26,042 nt of DNA, from the IMG/VR virus record IMGVR_UViG_3300034064_000681, positions 1-26,042 of that record; one strand, written 5' to 3'. The notes under the pieces were generated by a model. The model did no database searches, was not told the DNA's origin, and saw only the letters and a program-made list of their open reading frames with translations. Position 1 is the stretch's first letter. Every line of letters begins with the position of its first letter. Below, one piece after another: positions 19,810 to 26,042 of this stretch. The position numbers and the translations under genes are program-made. This DNA comes from a virus.

Positions 19810-19834
19810 ACTTATTGCGGTGATTATCGCCGCA

Positions 19835-20737
19835 TCACTTAAACTTATCTTTCATTTCTAAATGAAGTTTGTACGCTGAATTGCTTATCTCGTAGACTCG
19901 ACCACAATCTTGACATTCCATTAATCTCTTGATAGTTCCCATAGCAGTAACTACATTTTTAAGCAAGACTACATTCTCACTTGAGCAAGATGGACAACTG
20001 TATTTAAGATTACCGTTTATAACTCCAGCGTGAGTGTTTGGTTTAATGTAGTTCTGCATCGTTAAGAATACATCTTCCAAGACAACTATATCCCCATCGC
20101 AGTAATTACCCATTTCTTCAAGTGCATCGGGATTACCTTTCATAACTTCCTTCCACATATCAAACCCACTATGCTTAATCTTTGCTCCAACTCCTAAAAA
20201 TTGTGCAATGTAATCCAGCTTATTGGAATTGAAATTAAAGCCACTTTTAGCCTTTTTAAGCGTATCTAATGTCTTGTACTGCGGAAACATTGAAACTCTA
20301 TGGAATATACAACGTGTTCTTATCCATTTGATGTCAAACCTATCCCCATTGTGTGCAATCATTTCGTCAGCCTTATTAGCCACCGATATAAAATCAATAA
20401 GCATTTGCTTATCACACATATCTTTATCCCACGTTAATCTATGGATTTTATCTTCGTGTTCCCACTTATAAGATATACATATAATTTTACGCTCGTCTAC
20501 GATGCTATCGGGGTGTATAGTTAGATTATAACCAATCCTCCAAGCATAAACAAGATTAGGAGAAGTTTCTATGTCAAAGAAAAGCCTTTTAATATGCTCT
20601 TGATTTTGAACGATGTCGAAATACTTATTCTCTTGTTCAGGAGTTAGTCGATAACGACCTTGCTTATTGATAATTACTCCAACTTTGTTAGCGATATAAT
20701 GGTTAAATCGATACCGCCTTTCAGCATTTTTTTTCAT
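19835..20737 (-). CDS. DnaQ/PolB-type 3'-5' exonuclease with C-terminal zinc ribbon
   Basis: 300 aa from ATG 20737. Exo I motif FFDIETSPN (DIE at 55-57), Exo II AHNGDRFDIKW (N130, D135), Exo III NYCDGDIVVLED (211-222). The C terminus has CPSC (248-251) and CQDC (275-278), a four-Cys zinc ribbon. It would proofread or trim DNA 3' ends; no polymerase is in the window. An upstream in-frame ATG at 20770 is excluded because the -7 box at 20768-20775 overlaps it. Residues 1-44 form a separate basic domain that also occurs as a stand-alone protein at 20781-20915. Confidence 0.85.
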   Translation of the reverse strand: MKKNAERRYRFNHYIANKVGVIINKQGRYRLTPEQENKYFDIVQNQEHIKRLFFDIETSPNLVYAWRIGYNLTIHPDSIVDERKIICISYKWEHEDKIHRLTWDKDMCDKQMLIDFISVANKADEMIAHNGDRFDIKWIRTRCIFHRVSMFPQYKTLDTLKKAKSGFNFNSNKLDYIAQFLGVGAKIKHSGFDMWKEVMKGNPDALEEMGNYCDGDIVVLEDVFLTMQNYIKPNTHAGVINGNLKYSCPSCSSENVVLLKNVVTAMGTIKRLMECQDCGRVYEISNSAYKLHLEMKDKFK

Positions 20738-20767
20738 ATTTTTTGTTTTTATAAGAGAAATCTCTCC

Positions 20768-20775
20768 CAAATATA
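20768..20775 (-). promoter_or_regulatory. -7 box TATATTTG for the exonuclease gene; decides its start
   Basis: Minus-strand TATATTTG 30 nt upstream of ATG 20737 and overlapping the alternative ATG at 20770. Transcription would begin near 20761, so only the downstream ATG can be used on this transcript. Confidence 0.6.
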
Positions 20776-20780
20776 TGAAA

Positions 20781-20915
20781 TTATTTTTTAATAACGCTTA
20801 ATTTCTTCTCTTGTTCTTTGGAAATCATATATCTACCACTTTTATTTAGCTTTGCACCAATCTTTTTAGCAGTAGCATTGTCCATTCTGTAACGTCTGTT
20901 TGAGTTCTTTTTCAT
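20781..20915 (-). CDS. 44-aa stand-alone copy of the exonuclease N-terminal domain
   Basis: Starts MKKNSNRRYRMDNATAKKIG and contains NKSGRYMISKEQEKKLS. Aligned with residues 1-44 of the adjacent exonuclease, 21 of 44 positions are identical with no gaps (MKKN, RRYR, A-K-G, NK-GRY, EQE-K). Basic, probably helix-turn-helix-like and DNA-binding. Its ATG overlaps the TGA of the spanin gene (ATGA), so it is the last gene of the lysis unit. Confidence 0.62.
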   Translation of the reverse strand: MKKNSNRRYRMDNATAKKIGAKLNKSGRYMISKEQEKKLSVIKK

Positions 20916-21376
20916 TTGAATCTATAAATTATATACGCAATTAGTGGAATTAATAACCATAACAAGATAAGATTAGAAGTTCTCTCTATATCTTTAACTT
21001 TTCTGTTTTGAGTGACTTTTGTGTCTTGTACTTTTAACTTTTCTTGAGATACTTTTATATTTTTTATAGTGTTGTCTTTTGTCTTTTTATAGTTAATAGT
21101 AACATTTCTATATGTTTTACCATCTATTACAATATCCTTACAAGTATCTAATGGGGTTATCGTAATCTCGTCTATTGTAATATCGTTCTCTATTTTAATA
21201 TCCTCTTTTGTCGCTATTTTAGTAGTAATTTGCGAAATAGAATCCTTCTTAACCTCATCTATAATTACCTTTCTTGTTGAACAAGATGATAACATTGTAA
21301 TTACAATTGATGCTACTATAACAGTTAGCCAAAAACCTATAAAATTATTCTTCTTTGAAATAGTTGTCTGCTTCAT
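20912..21376 (-). CDS. u-spanin (single-protein spanin) candidate
   Basis: 154 aa. N-terminal signal with lipobox LSSC (residues 29-32; Cys32 would be lipidated and held in the outer membrane), a periplasmic region rich in charged residues and short strands (about 33-133), and a C-terminal membrane span (LILLWLLIPLIAYIIY) ending in RFK. This two-ended topology is that of unimolecular spanins, which fuse inner and outer membranes in the last step of lysis. It lies directly downstream of the lysozyme, overlapping it by 32 nt. Confidence 0.72.
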   Translation of the reverse strand: MKQTTISKKNNFIGFWLTVIVASIVITMLSSCSTRKVIIDEVKKDSISQITTKIATKEDIKIENDITIDEITITPLDTCKDIVIDGKTYRNVTINYKKTKDNTIKNIKVSQEKLKVQDTKVTQNRKVKDIERTSNLILLWLLIPLIAYIIYRFK

Positions 21377-21800
21377 ATATTCTTCGTCTAGTTAAACCTG
21401 CTAATTTTTTAGTGCCTACCTTATCCCATTTTAAAAACTCTGTACGTATAGCTGGGTCTGTATGATTTAGATTTACTTTCTTTAATAGTGTACTATTCAT
21501 AAAATTTGCTACTCCTACATTATAAGCGAAAGACACTAAAGAATTGAATTGATTTTGAGTTATTGGTGATTTAACACAAGTTGAAACTCTTTTAGCAAAT
21601 TTGTCAGCAATATCCTTAAACATATCAAATGCTTCTGCTTTTGTAATTGACTTGTCAATCATAGTTACTTTTCTGCCATCTCTATAAAACGTATTGCCAT
21701 AGCCAATTGTTGCTAATTTAGCAGGGCATAGGTATGGTTTAGCACTAAATCCTTCAAATTCACATATCATTAAATATCCGCTGTTATTAAGTTTAGGCAT
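21345..21800 (-). CDS. Phage lysozyme (endolysin), GH24 muramidase
   Basis: 151 aa. Catalytic triad pattern E-x8-C-x5-T: E16 in CEFEGF, C25 in PYLCPAK, T31 in ATIGYGNT; the middle residue is Cys instead of Asp, as in the P1-like branch. NQFNSLVSFAYNVG and GLTRRRIYEADNY are the conserved C-terminal helices. It cleaves the glycan of peptidoglycan. No signal peptide or SAR segment is seen, so it needs a holin. Its start overlaps the GIY-YIG gene by 8 nt. Confidence 0.9.
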   Translation of the reverse strand: MPKLNNSGYLMICEFEGFSAKPYLCPAKLATIGYGNTFYRDGRKVTMIDKSITKAEAFDMFKDIADKFAKRVSTCVKSPITQNQFNSLVSFAYNVGVANFMNSTLLKKVNLNHTDPAIRTEFLKWDKVGTKKLAGLTRRRIYEADNYFKEE

Positions 21801-22638
21801 ATCTTAAGTTTGTTTTGTTTTTATTATTACCTTTTAATTGCATACACAATGTCGTTTCTTTTATATTATAAATTAATGAAGCTTCTCTTAATGATTCATA
21901 AAATACACCATTACTAATATCTATTATAATCATTGACCTATTAGATTTTTTTCCGTTTTTAGCTAATGATAAATTTTTCTTGTGTTCTTCTGAAAAGTTT
22001 TTACCTAACCAAAATTTAGAATTATTATCAATCATTTTTTTTATTGTTGATTCAGAAAAAATATTTCCTAATAATTTTTTAGATATTTTATTTTTTGTTT
22101 CTTCTGAACGTTTTTTACCACTCCAAAATTTAGCATTATTTTCTGACATTTTAATTTTAGTTGAAATAGAATGCTTCTTATTTAACATTGCACCTTTTCT
22201 ACCAATTCTAGATAAACTCATTTTTAATTTAGTTTCTTCAGAATGTTTTTTTCCTAAATTTATATTTTTTAACCTTGCTTTTTGTTTGTCAGACACTATT
22301 CTTCCTTTATTTGATAAACCTATTTTAATTTTAGTTTCTTCACTTAGTAATCCGCTTTTATCATTTGATTTAGTTAATTTACAATTCAAACCATTTTTTT
22401 CAATTGCTAAATATAAATCTTGATAATATCTTTCTTTGTCGTTTAATTCATTTATATTACACTCTAAAATAATTTCAAATCTATGATTATTAAAACCATA
22501 TTTTTTTAGAGAATTGTATAATCTTATTTGATTTTTACAATCTAAACATTTATATTTTGTAAATCTATTTTCTATATCAATAGACTGACCTATATAAATT
22601 TTATTCGTCGGACTTGTTATTTTATAAATTCCTATCAT
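21793..22638 (-). CDS. GIY-YIG homing endonuclease with NUMOD3 repeats
   Basis: 281 aa. Catalytic GIY (residues 3-5, GIYKIT) and YIG (15-17, KIYIGQS), followed by R25, NRF and E in the nuclease domain (1-90). Four or five NUMOD3-type repeats follow (SEETKIKIGLSNKGR, SEETKLKMSLSRIGR, SEETKNKISKKLLG, SEEHKKNLSLAKNGK), then a C-terminal NUMOD1-like segment (FYESLREASLIYNIKETTL). It has its own promoter at 22659 and sits between holin-like genes and the lysozyme. Confidence 0.88.
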   Translation of the reverse strand: MIGIYKITSPTNKIYIGQSIDIENRFTKYKCLDCKNQIRLYNSLKKYGFNNHRFEIILECNINELNDKERYYQDLYLAIEKNGLNCKLTKSNDKSGLLSEETKIKIGLSNKGRIVSDKQKARLKNINLGKKHSEETKLKMSLSRIGRKGAMLNKKHSISTKIKMSENNAKFWSGKKRSEETKNKISKKLLGNIFSESTIKKMIDNNSKFWLGKNFSEEHKKNLSLAKNGKKSNRSMIIIDISNGVFYESLREASLIYNIKETTLCMQLKGNNKNKTNLRYA

Positions 22639-22658
22639 ATAATGTTATTTTAATATTA

Positions 22659-22666
22659 CAAATATA
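22659..22666 (-). promoter_or_regulatory. -7 box TATATTTG for the GIY-YIG gene
   Basis: Minus-strand exact TAnnTTTG match 21 nt upstream of ATG 22638. Read-through from it may also feed the lysozyme and spanin genes. Confidence 0.55.
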
Positions 22667-22684
22667 GTTAATTTATATTAGCCT

Positions 22685-22849
22685 TTATTGTCCAGCTTCA
22701 TCTTTCTTTGGTTTTAATGATTCATATATTTTTACTCCAGTATATACAATAGATAGTAATAATAACATTATCTTCAATGTGTTTTCAACATCAGTAAATG
22801 TTATAAGCATTGTAAGCGAGTTCAGTAGGTACAGTTTAGTAGATTCCAT
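22685..22849 (-). CDS. 54-aa membrane protein, holin candidate
   Basis: Starts MESTKLYLLNSLTMLITFTD and has a hydrophobic span LKIMLLLLSIVYTGVKIYES (about 25-44) ending in a Lys-rich tail (KPKKDEAGQ). Small size, one span, basic tail and location beside lysozyme fit a holin of Bacteroidota phages. Spaced 4 nt from the preceding membrane ORF. Confidence 0.55.
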   Translation of the reverse strand: MESTKLYLLNSLTMLITFTDVENTLKIMLLLLSIVYTGVKIYESLKPKKDEAGQ

Positions 22850-22853
22850 TTTA

Positions 22854-22982
22854 TTAACTTTTTAATTTTGCAACTATATCAGTAAATCCTTGAATGCTTA
22901 CATAAGCAGTTGCGATTATTACCCAATCTTGAGATGTTAAATCTCCAGCGAATAATGCACAACAAGCTATTACAAAAACCAT
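22854..22982 (-). CDS. Small membrane protein, holin-like; 5' end uncertain
   Basis: From ATG 22982 the product is 42 aa (MVFVIACCALFAGDLTSQDW...). The frame stays open about 54 nt further upstream and reads ...NNLDKILNKVISRKL before that Met, matching the N-terminal shape of short phage holin-like proteins, but contains no ATG, GTG or TTG. Either initiation uses the internal ATG, a rare start, or a base is in error. Two hydrophobic segments are plausible (1-12 and 21-33). Confidence 0.48.
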   Translation of the reverse strand: MVFVIACCALFAGDLTSQDWVIIATAYVSIQGFTDIVAKLKS

Positions 22983-23022
22983 TAGTTTTCGTGATATAAC
23001 TTTATTTAATATTTTATCTAAA

Positions 23023-23187
23023 TTATTTATAATTCAAATATTGATGTTGTTCAGGTATATCGTCTTCCGATATTTCAAACCATTCTGGATGTTCTAAAAT
23101 TGAAGGGTGTTGTTCTAATGGCTCATTTGCTATAACTACTGTATAGCTATCTGTTCCTACTGAATTAATTTGTCTGATGTGCCTCAT
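23023..23187 (-). CDS. Hypothetical 54-aa protein after the tail gene
   Basis: Starts MRHIRQINSVGTDSYTVVIA, then EHPEWFEISEDDIPE and ends QYLNYK. The ATG overlaps the stop of the 840-aa tail gene (TAATG). Similar small acidic proteins often follow tail fibre genes. No membrane span. Confidence 0.55.
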   Translation of the reverse strand: MRHIRQINSVGTDSYTVVIANEPLEQHPSILEHPEWFEISEDDIPEQHQYLNYK

Positions 23188-25709
23188 TATACAAAGTATT
23201 GAATTGTTGCGTATGCGTATCTATAATTTGCTGGTGTTCTTACTATTGATACTTCGCAAACATTTGGTGAAGTGGATTTTAAACGTAAACTACAAAAAGG
23301 TAGATTTGAAACTGCTGATGCTTTTGATGTTGTTATCGCTCCCGAAACATAACTAACAACATCTCCAACTGCTGATACTGATGTTGGTAAGGCTGGTGTT
23401 GGTGCAGTTGATGGTAAATCAAAAGTTACTAATGTTAATCCACTTCCAGCTGTCGCATAAGATAAATTTATTACTAATGTTACCATATTACCAACTTGTG
23501 ATAAACTATAAGTATGTTGTATAGCTCCACTTGGTGCAGTTGTGCCACTCCAAGTTGGTGTCGCACCATCATAAGTTGCATTTGTTATATTTTCAAATAC
23601 TTTCTCTGTTGGTACTGCACTTGCATTTGTGTTATTTGCTAATATTGTAAATGCAGACTGTGAAGGAGTGGATGCACTAACAGTTAAATCTCCACTTCCT
23701 AATAAACTATTACCGTTTATAGATTTGATGTTTACAGTTGATTGTAAAGTATCTTGTTTTCCACTAAATTGCGTTTGAATTGCACTTGTAACTCCTTTTA
23801 CATAACTTAATTCGTTTAAACTTGGATATGTTGCAATAGGTAAACTAACTACATTTTTATTTGCATCAAAACTAGCTATTGTATTTATAGTTTGTCCTGA
23901 AGCGTTTAAGCCTGTTCCTATTACAGTTCCTACGCTATTAATATAGGCTTTTAATACACTAGATGTTTTAAATTCAGCAATATTAGAACCTGTCATAGTT
24001 TCAAAAACTCCACCAGTAGCTGAAAACGAAGTTCCGTATATACCATAATTACTATCTGAAGAACAAAATACACCAATCCCACCACCCAATGCAAAAGATT
24101 GTATGCCATCTCCGTTTGTAGATTGTGCAAATATAGCTGCATTATTATCAGACCCAGCAAATATTCCATATTCGGATTGAGAAAGAGCAGTTATAGGAAC
24201 ATCAGTAGGTGAATTAAATGTTTTTGCCCCAGCAATAGTTTGACTTCCTGTTGTAATTGCTCCTCTTGCAGTTGCACTTGCACTTGGTAAATTAAATGTA
24301 TGTGTGCTTCCACTTGAATTAATAGCAAAATCTGTTCCTGTTGTTCCTGTTGCAAAATTTTGAACTTGTGCTTGTAATCCATTTAAAGCAGTTAATCCAG
24401 CACTGAAAGTTGTTATTACTTCACAAAGATGTCCGTTTTGAGTATGTAATGTAATTGTTTTACTTGAAGCATTTACATATACTCTAATCGCTAATCTATC
24501 ATTAACTGTTAATACCGTTTCAGGCACTGCTAATGGTGTAAAATAAGCATCGATAGTCGTTCCATTTGTTATTCCTTCAGGATTAGCAGAATCACTTGCA
24601 ATCAAAGTAAAGGTAGTTCCATCGTATTTATATAATTCAACATAAAATGAAGGAGAGCCACCATTGGAACTTGAAGAAAAGAAAAATTCTAAATTCCAAT
24701 TTCCAGCAGGAATAAGTAATAATGATGGGTCTGCAACATCAGTTATAAATGAAGCTATATATCCATTTGTATTTCTATTAAAATCTGCACCTGTTCCTGT
24801 TACCGCAGTTTTACTAAACTCGTAATAAGTTGTACCACCGAAAGTTCCTTGACTTGTTCCACCGTTTAAATAATAATTAACACTTGAACCTCCGCCACCT
24901 GCACCACCAACAGAAGATATTTGACCACCTGATATTGTTATATTAGTACCAGCAGTTATTACCGAACCATCAGCAGCTAATATTTGAGATGAAGTACCTC
25001 CACTTTTAACAAATGAATTTGCAGTTATTGGAGTTGTTGTAGAAGAACCTAAATTAGTAACAGATTGTAAATTTTGGTCTCCTGTATTAGTTCCGCTTAT
25101 TGCAGCAAGTTTATTCTTTTCAGTTGTGGTGTAATCTTCTGTACTTAATCCTTTTCCTATTATTTTATCAACCTTTAAAGCATCTTGTGTATCTACATAA
25201 GTTACAGTTGCTAATCCACTAATTGAAGGAATAGTTGGTTTATTTAATATTTGAGCATCGCCAGTAGTAGCATTCCAATCAGCATTTACATTTACTTCAG
25301 CACCTGATGCAATACCACCTAATTTATTCTTTTCAGCAGTTGTATAATCATTTAAAGTAGCACCTGCTAATGTACCATTTCCTAAAGGAATAGTTGCATC
25401 TGTACCTGTGTCGCTGTTAATTGTAAAGTTAGTAGCAGTTTGAGTTGGAGATAAATTAGTAGCACCGCCAATAGAAGATAAAGCAACAGTATTACCGTTA
25501 TCTAATAATACATTCGTACCTGTTCCACCGCTTTTAACAAACGAATTAGCAGTTATAGGATTAGTAGTACTTGCACCAATATCAGTTACAGACTGTAAGT
25601 CTTGATTACCTCCACTTGTAGTAACTTTGTTAATATTGATAACATTAGTATTTGGCTCTACTTGAAAGCTAACTGATGTTACAGTCTGAAATACATCTAT
25701 ATCTGCCAT
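23187..25709 (-). CDS. Tail fibre / receptor-binding-type protein
   Basis: 840 aa, rich in Thr, Ser, Gly, Asn and Ala with few Lys/Arg. Long-range repeats: LQSVTDIGASTTNPITANSF near residue 38 recurs as LQSVTNLGSSTTTPITANSF near 214, each followed by VKSGGT; DYTTAEKNKL near 121 recurs as DYTTTEKNKL near 192. SINGNSLLGSGDLTVSA and GKQDTLQ are typical tail fibre phrases. The centre (SVNYYLNGGTSQGTFGG onward) probably folds as a receptor or appendage domain. No intramolecular chaperone motif was seen. Its stop overlaps the next ATG. Confidence 0.78.
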   Translation of the reverse strand: MADIDVFQTVTSVSFQVEPNTNVININKVTTSGGNQDLQSVTDIGASTTNPITANSFVKSGGTGTNVLLDNGNTVALSSIGGATNLSPTQTATNFTINSDTGTDATIPLGNGTLAGATLNDYTTAEKNKLGGIASGAEVNVNADWNATTGDAQILNKPTIPSISGLATVTYVDTQDALKVDKIIGKGLSTEDYTTTEKNKLAAISGTNTGDQNLQSVTNLGSSTTTPITANSFVKSGGTSSQILAADGSVITAGTNITISGGQISSVGGAGGGGSSVNYYLNGGTSQGTFGGTTYYEFSKTAVTGTGADFNRNTNGYIASFITDVADPSLLLIPAGNWNLEFFFSSSSNGGSPSFYVELYKYDGTTFTLIASDSANPEGITNGTTIDAYFTPLAVPETVLTVNDRLAIRVYVNASSKTITLHTQNGHLCEVITTFSAGLTALNGLQAQVQNFATGTTGTDFAINSSGSTHTFNLPSASATARGAITTGSQTIAGAKTFNSPTDVPITALSQSEYGIFAGSDNNAAIFAQSTNGDGIQSFALGGGIGVFCSSDSNYGIYGTSFSATGGVFETMTGSNIAEFKTSSVLKAYINSVGTVIGTGLNASGQTINTIASFDANKNVVSLPIATYPSLNELSYVKGVTSAIQTQFSGKQDTLQSTVNIKSINGNSLLGSGDLTVSASTPSQSAFTILANNTNASAVPTEKVFENITNATYDGATPTWSGTTAPSGAIQHTYSLSQVGNMVTLVINLSYATAGSGLTLVTFDLPSTAPTPALPTSVSAVGDVVSYVSGAITTSKASAVSNLPFCSLRLKSTSPNVCEVSIVRTPANYRYAYATIQYFV

Positions 25710-26042
25710 TATCGTGTTACATCATTAGTTATAATAAAATCTCCTTTGATTAATGTTTCAATTACGCCACCGATATTAAACTCCATATCATAGACATAAT
25801 TACCAGCTTGAATATCAATCATTTGTGTATTTATCTTAAAAGAACCTGTTGCAGCATTTGTAATAGTAATACCTGCGTTGGCAACAGAGGTTAATTCCAA
25901 ATAAGAAACACCATCTTTTTCTTTTCTTAACTGCATACGAATAATCGCTCCTGTTAAATTCTGTGGAGTACCGTTAAGTTTATATACCATTGGTATTTGC
26001 TTAAACGTATCGCCTTTATAATGCTCTATATTTGGAAATTCT
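25709..26042 (-). CDS. Baseplate/tail protein, BppU-like N-terminal domain, cut by the window edge
   Basis: The frame is open from the right edge to 25709; an internal ATG at 25990 gives 93 aa, but the residues upstream (EFPNIEHYKGDTFKQIP) contain the GDTF start typical of this domain, so the real start is beyond the window. The visible part (NGTPQNLTGAIIRMQLRKEK, then AGNYVYDMEFNIGG and LIKGDFIITNDVT) is a beta-sandwich pattern common in tail or baseplate proteins upstream of fibres. The stop overlaps the fibre gene start by one base. Confidence 0.7.
   Translation of the reverse strand, partial: EFPNIEHYKGDTFKQIPMVYKLNGTPQNLTGAIIRMQLRKEKDGVSYLELTSVANAGITITNAATGSFKINTQMIDIQAGNYVYDMEFNIGGVIETLIKGDFIITNDVTR

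Noticed and set aside
23187-25709. Diversity-generating retroelement target in the tail fibre
   Set aside because: No reverse transcriptase, accessory gene or template repeat with A-specific changes was seen in the window.

Overview
The window is AT-rich and looks like the genome of a tailed bacteriophage (or a prophage without a visible integrase) of a Bacteroidota host, probably a Flavobacterium-like bacterium. The evidence is: many copies of the Bacteroidota -7 promoter box TAnnTTTG, often with a TTTG about 20 nt upstream; near absence of Shine-Dalgarno sequences; a primase-helicase with a VirE_N-like N terminus; and dense, overlapping (ATGA/TAATG) small phage genes. The left edge falls inside a tandem repeat, and the right edge cuts a tail gene.

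Layout. (1) 1-3201, leftward: a 32-bp tandem repeat, a terminator, a micro membrane protein, a class II glutamine amidotransferase, an amidoligase-family protein, then small hypothetical genes and two paralogous pairs of micro membrane-protein ORFs, all downstream of one TAnnTTTG box at about 3200. (2) 3262-3682: two abutting tandem arrays, 5 x 31 bp then 12.7 x 21 bp. (3) 3720-5684: a free-standing HNH endonuclease, small genes, a structured leader or RNA, and a small leftward pair. (4) 5685-5976: a gene-free AT-rich region with a C7/G8 hairpin, candidate control region or origin. (5) 5977-19788, rightward: the early/replication block, with YqaJ/lambda-exo-type nuclease, SSB, small C5-methyltransferase, 771-aa primase-helicase, SF2 helicase, PAPS-reductase-like ATP pyrophosphatase, VRR-NUC nuclease, HNH endonuclease and calcineurin-like phosphoesterase, interspersed with many small genes. 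(6) 19780-19809: a 30-bp inverted-repeat terminator between convergent units. (7) 19835-26042, leftward: DnaQ/PolB-type exonuclease, a 44-aa relative of its N terminus, u-spanin, GH24 lysozyme, GIY-YIG endonuclease, two holin-like proteins, an 840-aa tail fibre-like protein and a 5'-truncated baseplate/tail protein.

How the parts work together. The rightward block supplies recombination (exonuclease plus SSB), primer synthesis and unwinding, and probable DNA modification. The leftward right-hand block supplies adsorption and lysis (holin, lysozyme, spanin). Homing endonucleases have entered three places, including between the holin-like genes and the lysozyme. The left accessory block carries the amidoligase/amidotransferase pair, which predicts a peptide- or metabolite-amidation system of unknown substrate.

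The most interesting signals are: the amidoligase-amidotransferase module with duplicated micro membrane proteins; an attC-like hairpin followed by a two-gene segment bounded by complementary ends, resembling a captured integron cassette; the 21-bp array unit that recurs almost intact in the N terminus of the phage exonuclease gene; a tRNA-like element lacking an anticodon arm; and promoters so close to the ATG that leaderless mRNAs are implied. All functional calls come from motif recognition by eye; no database search was possible.
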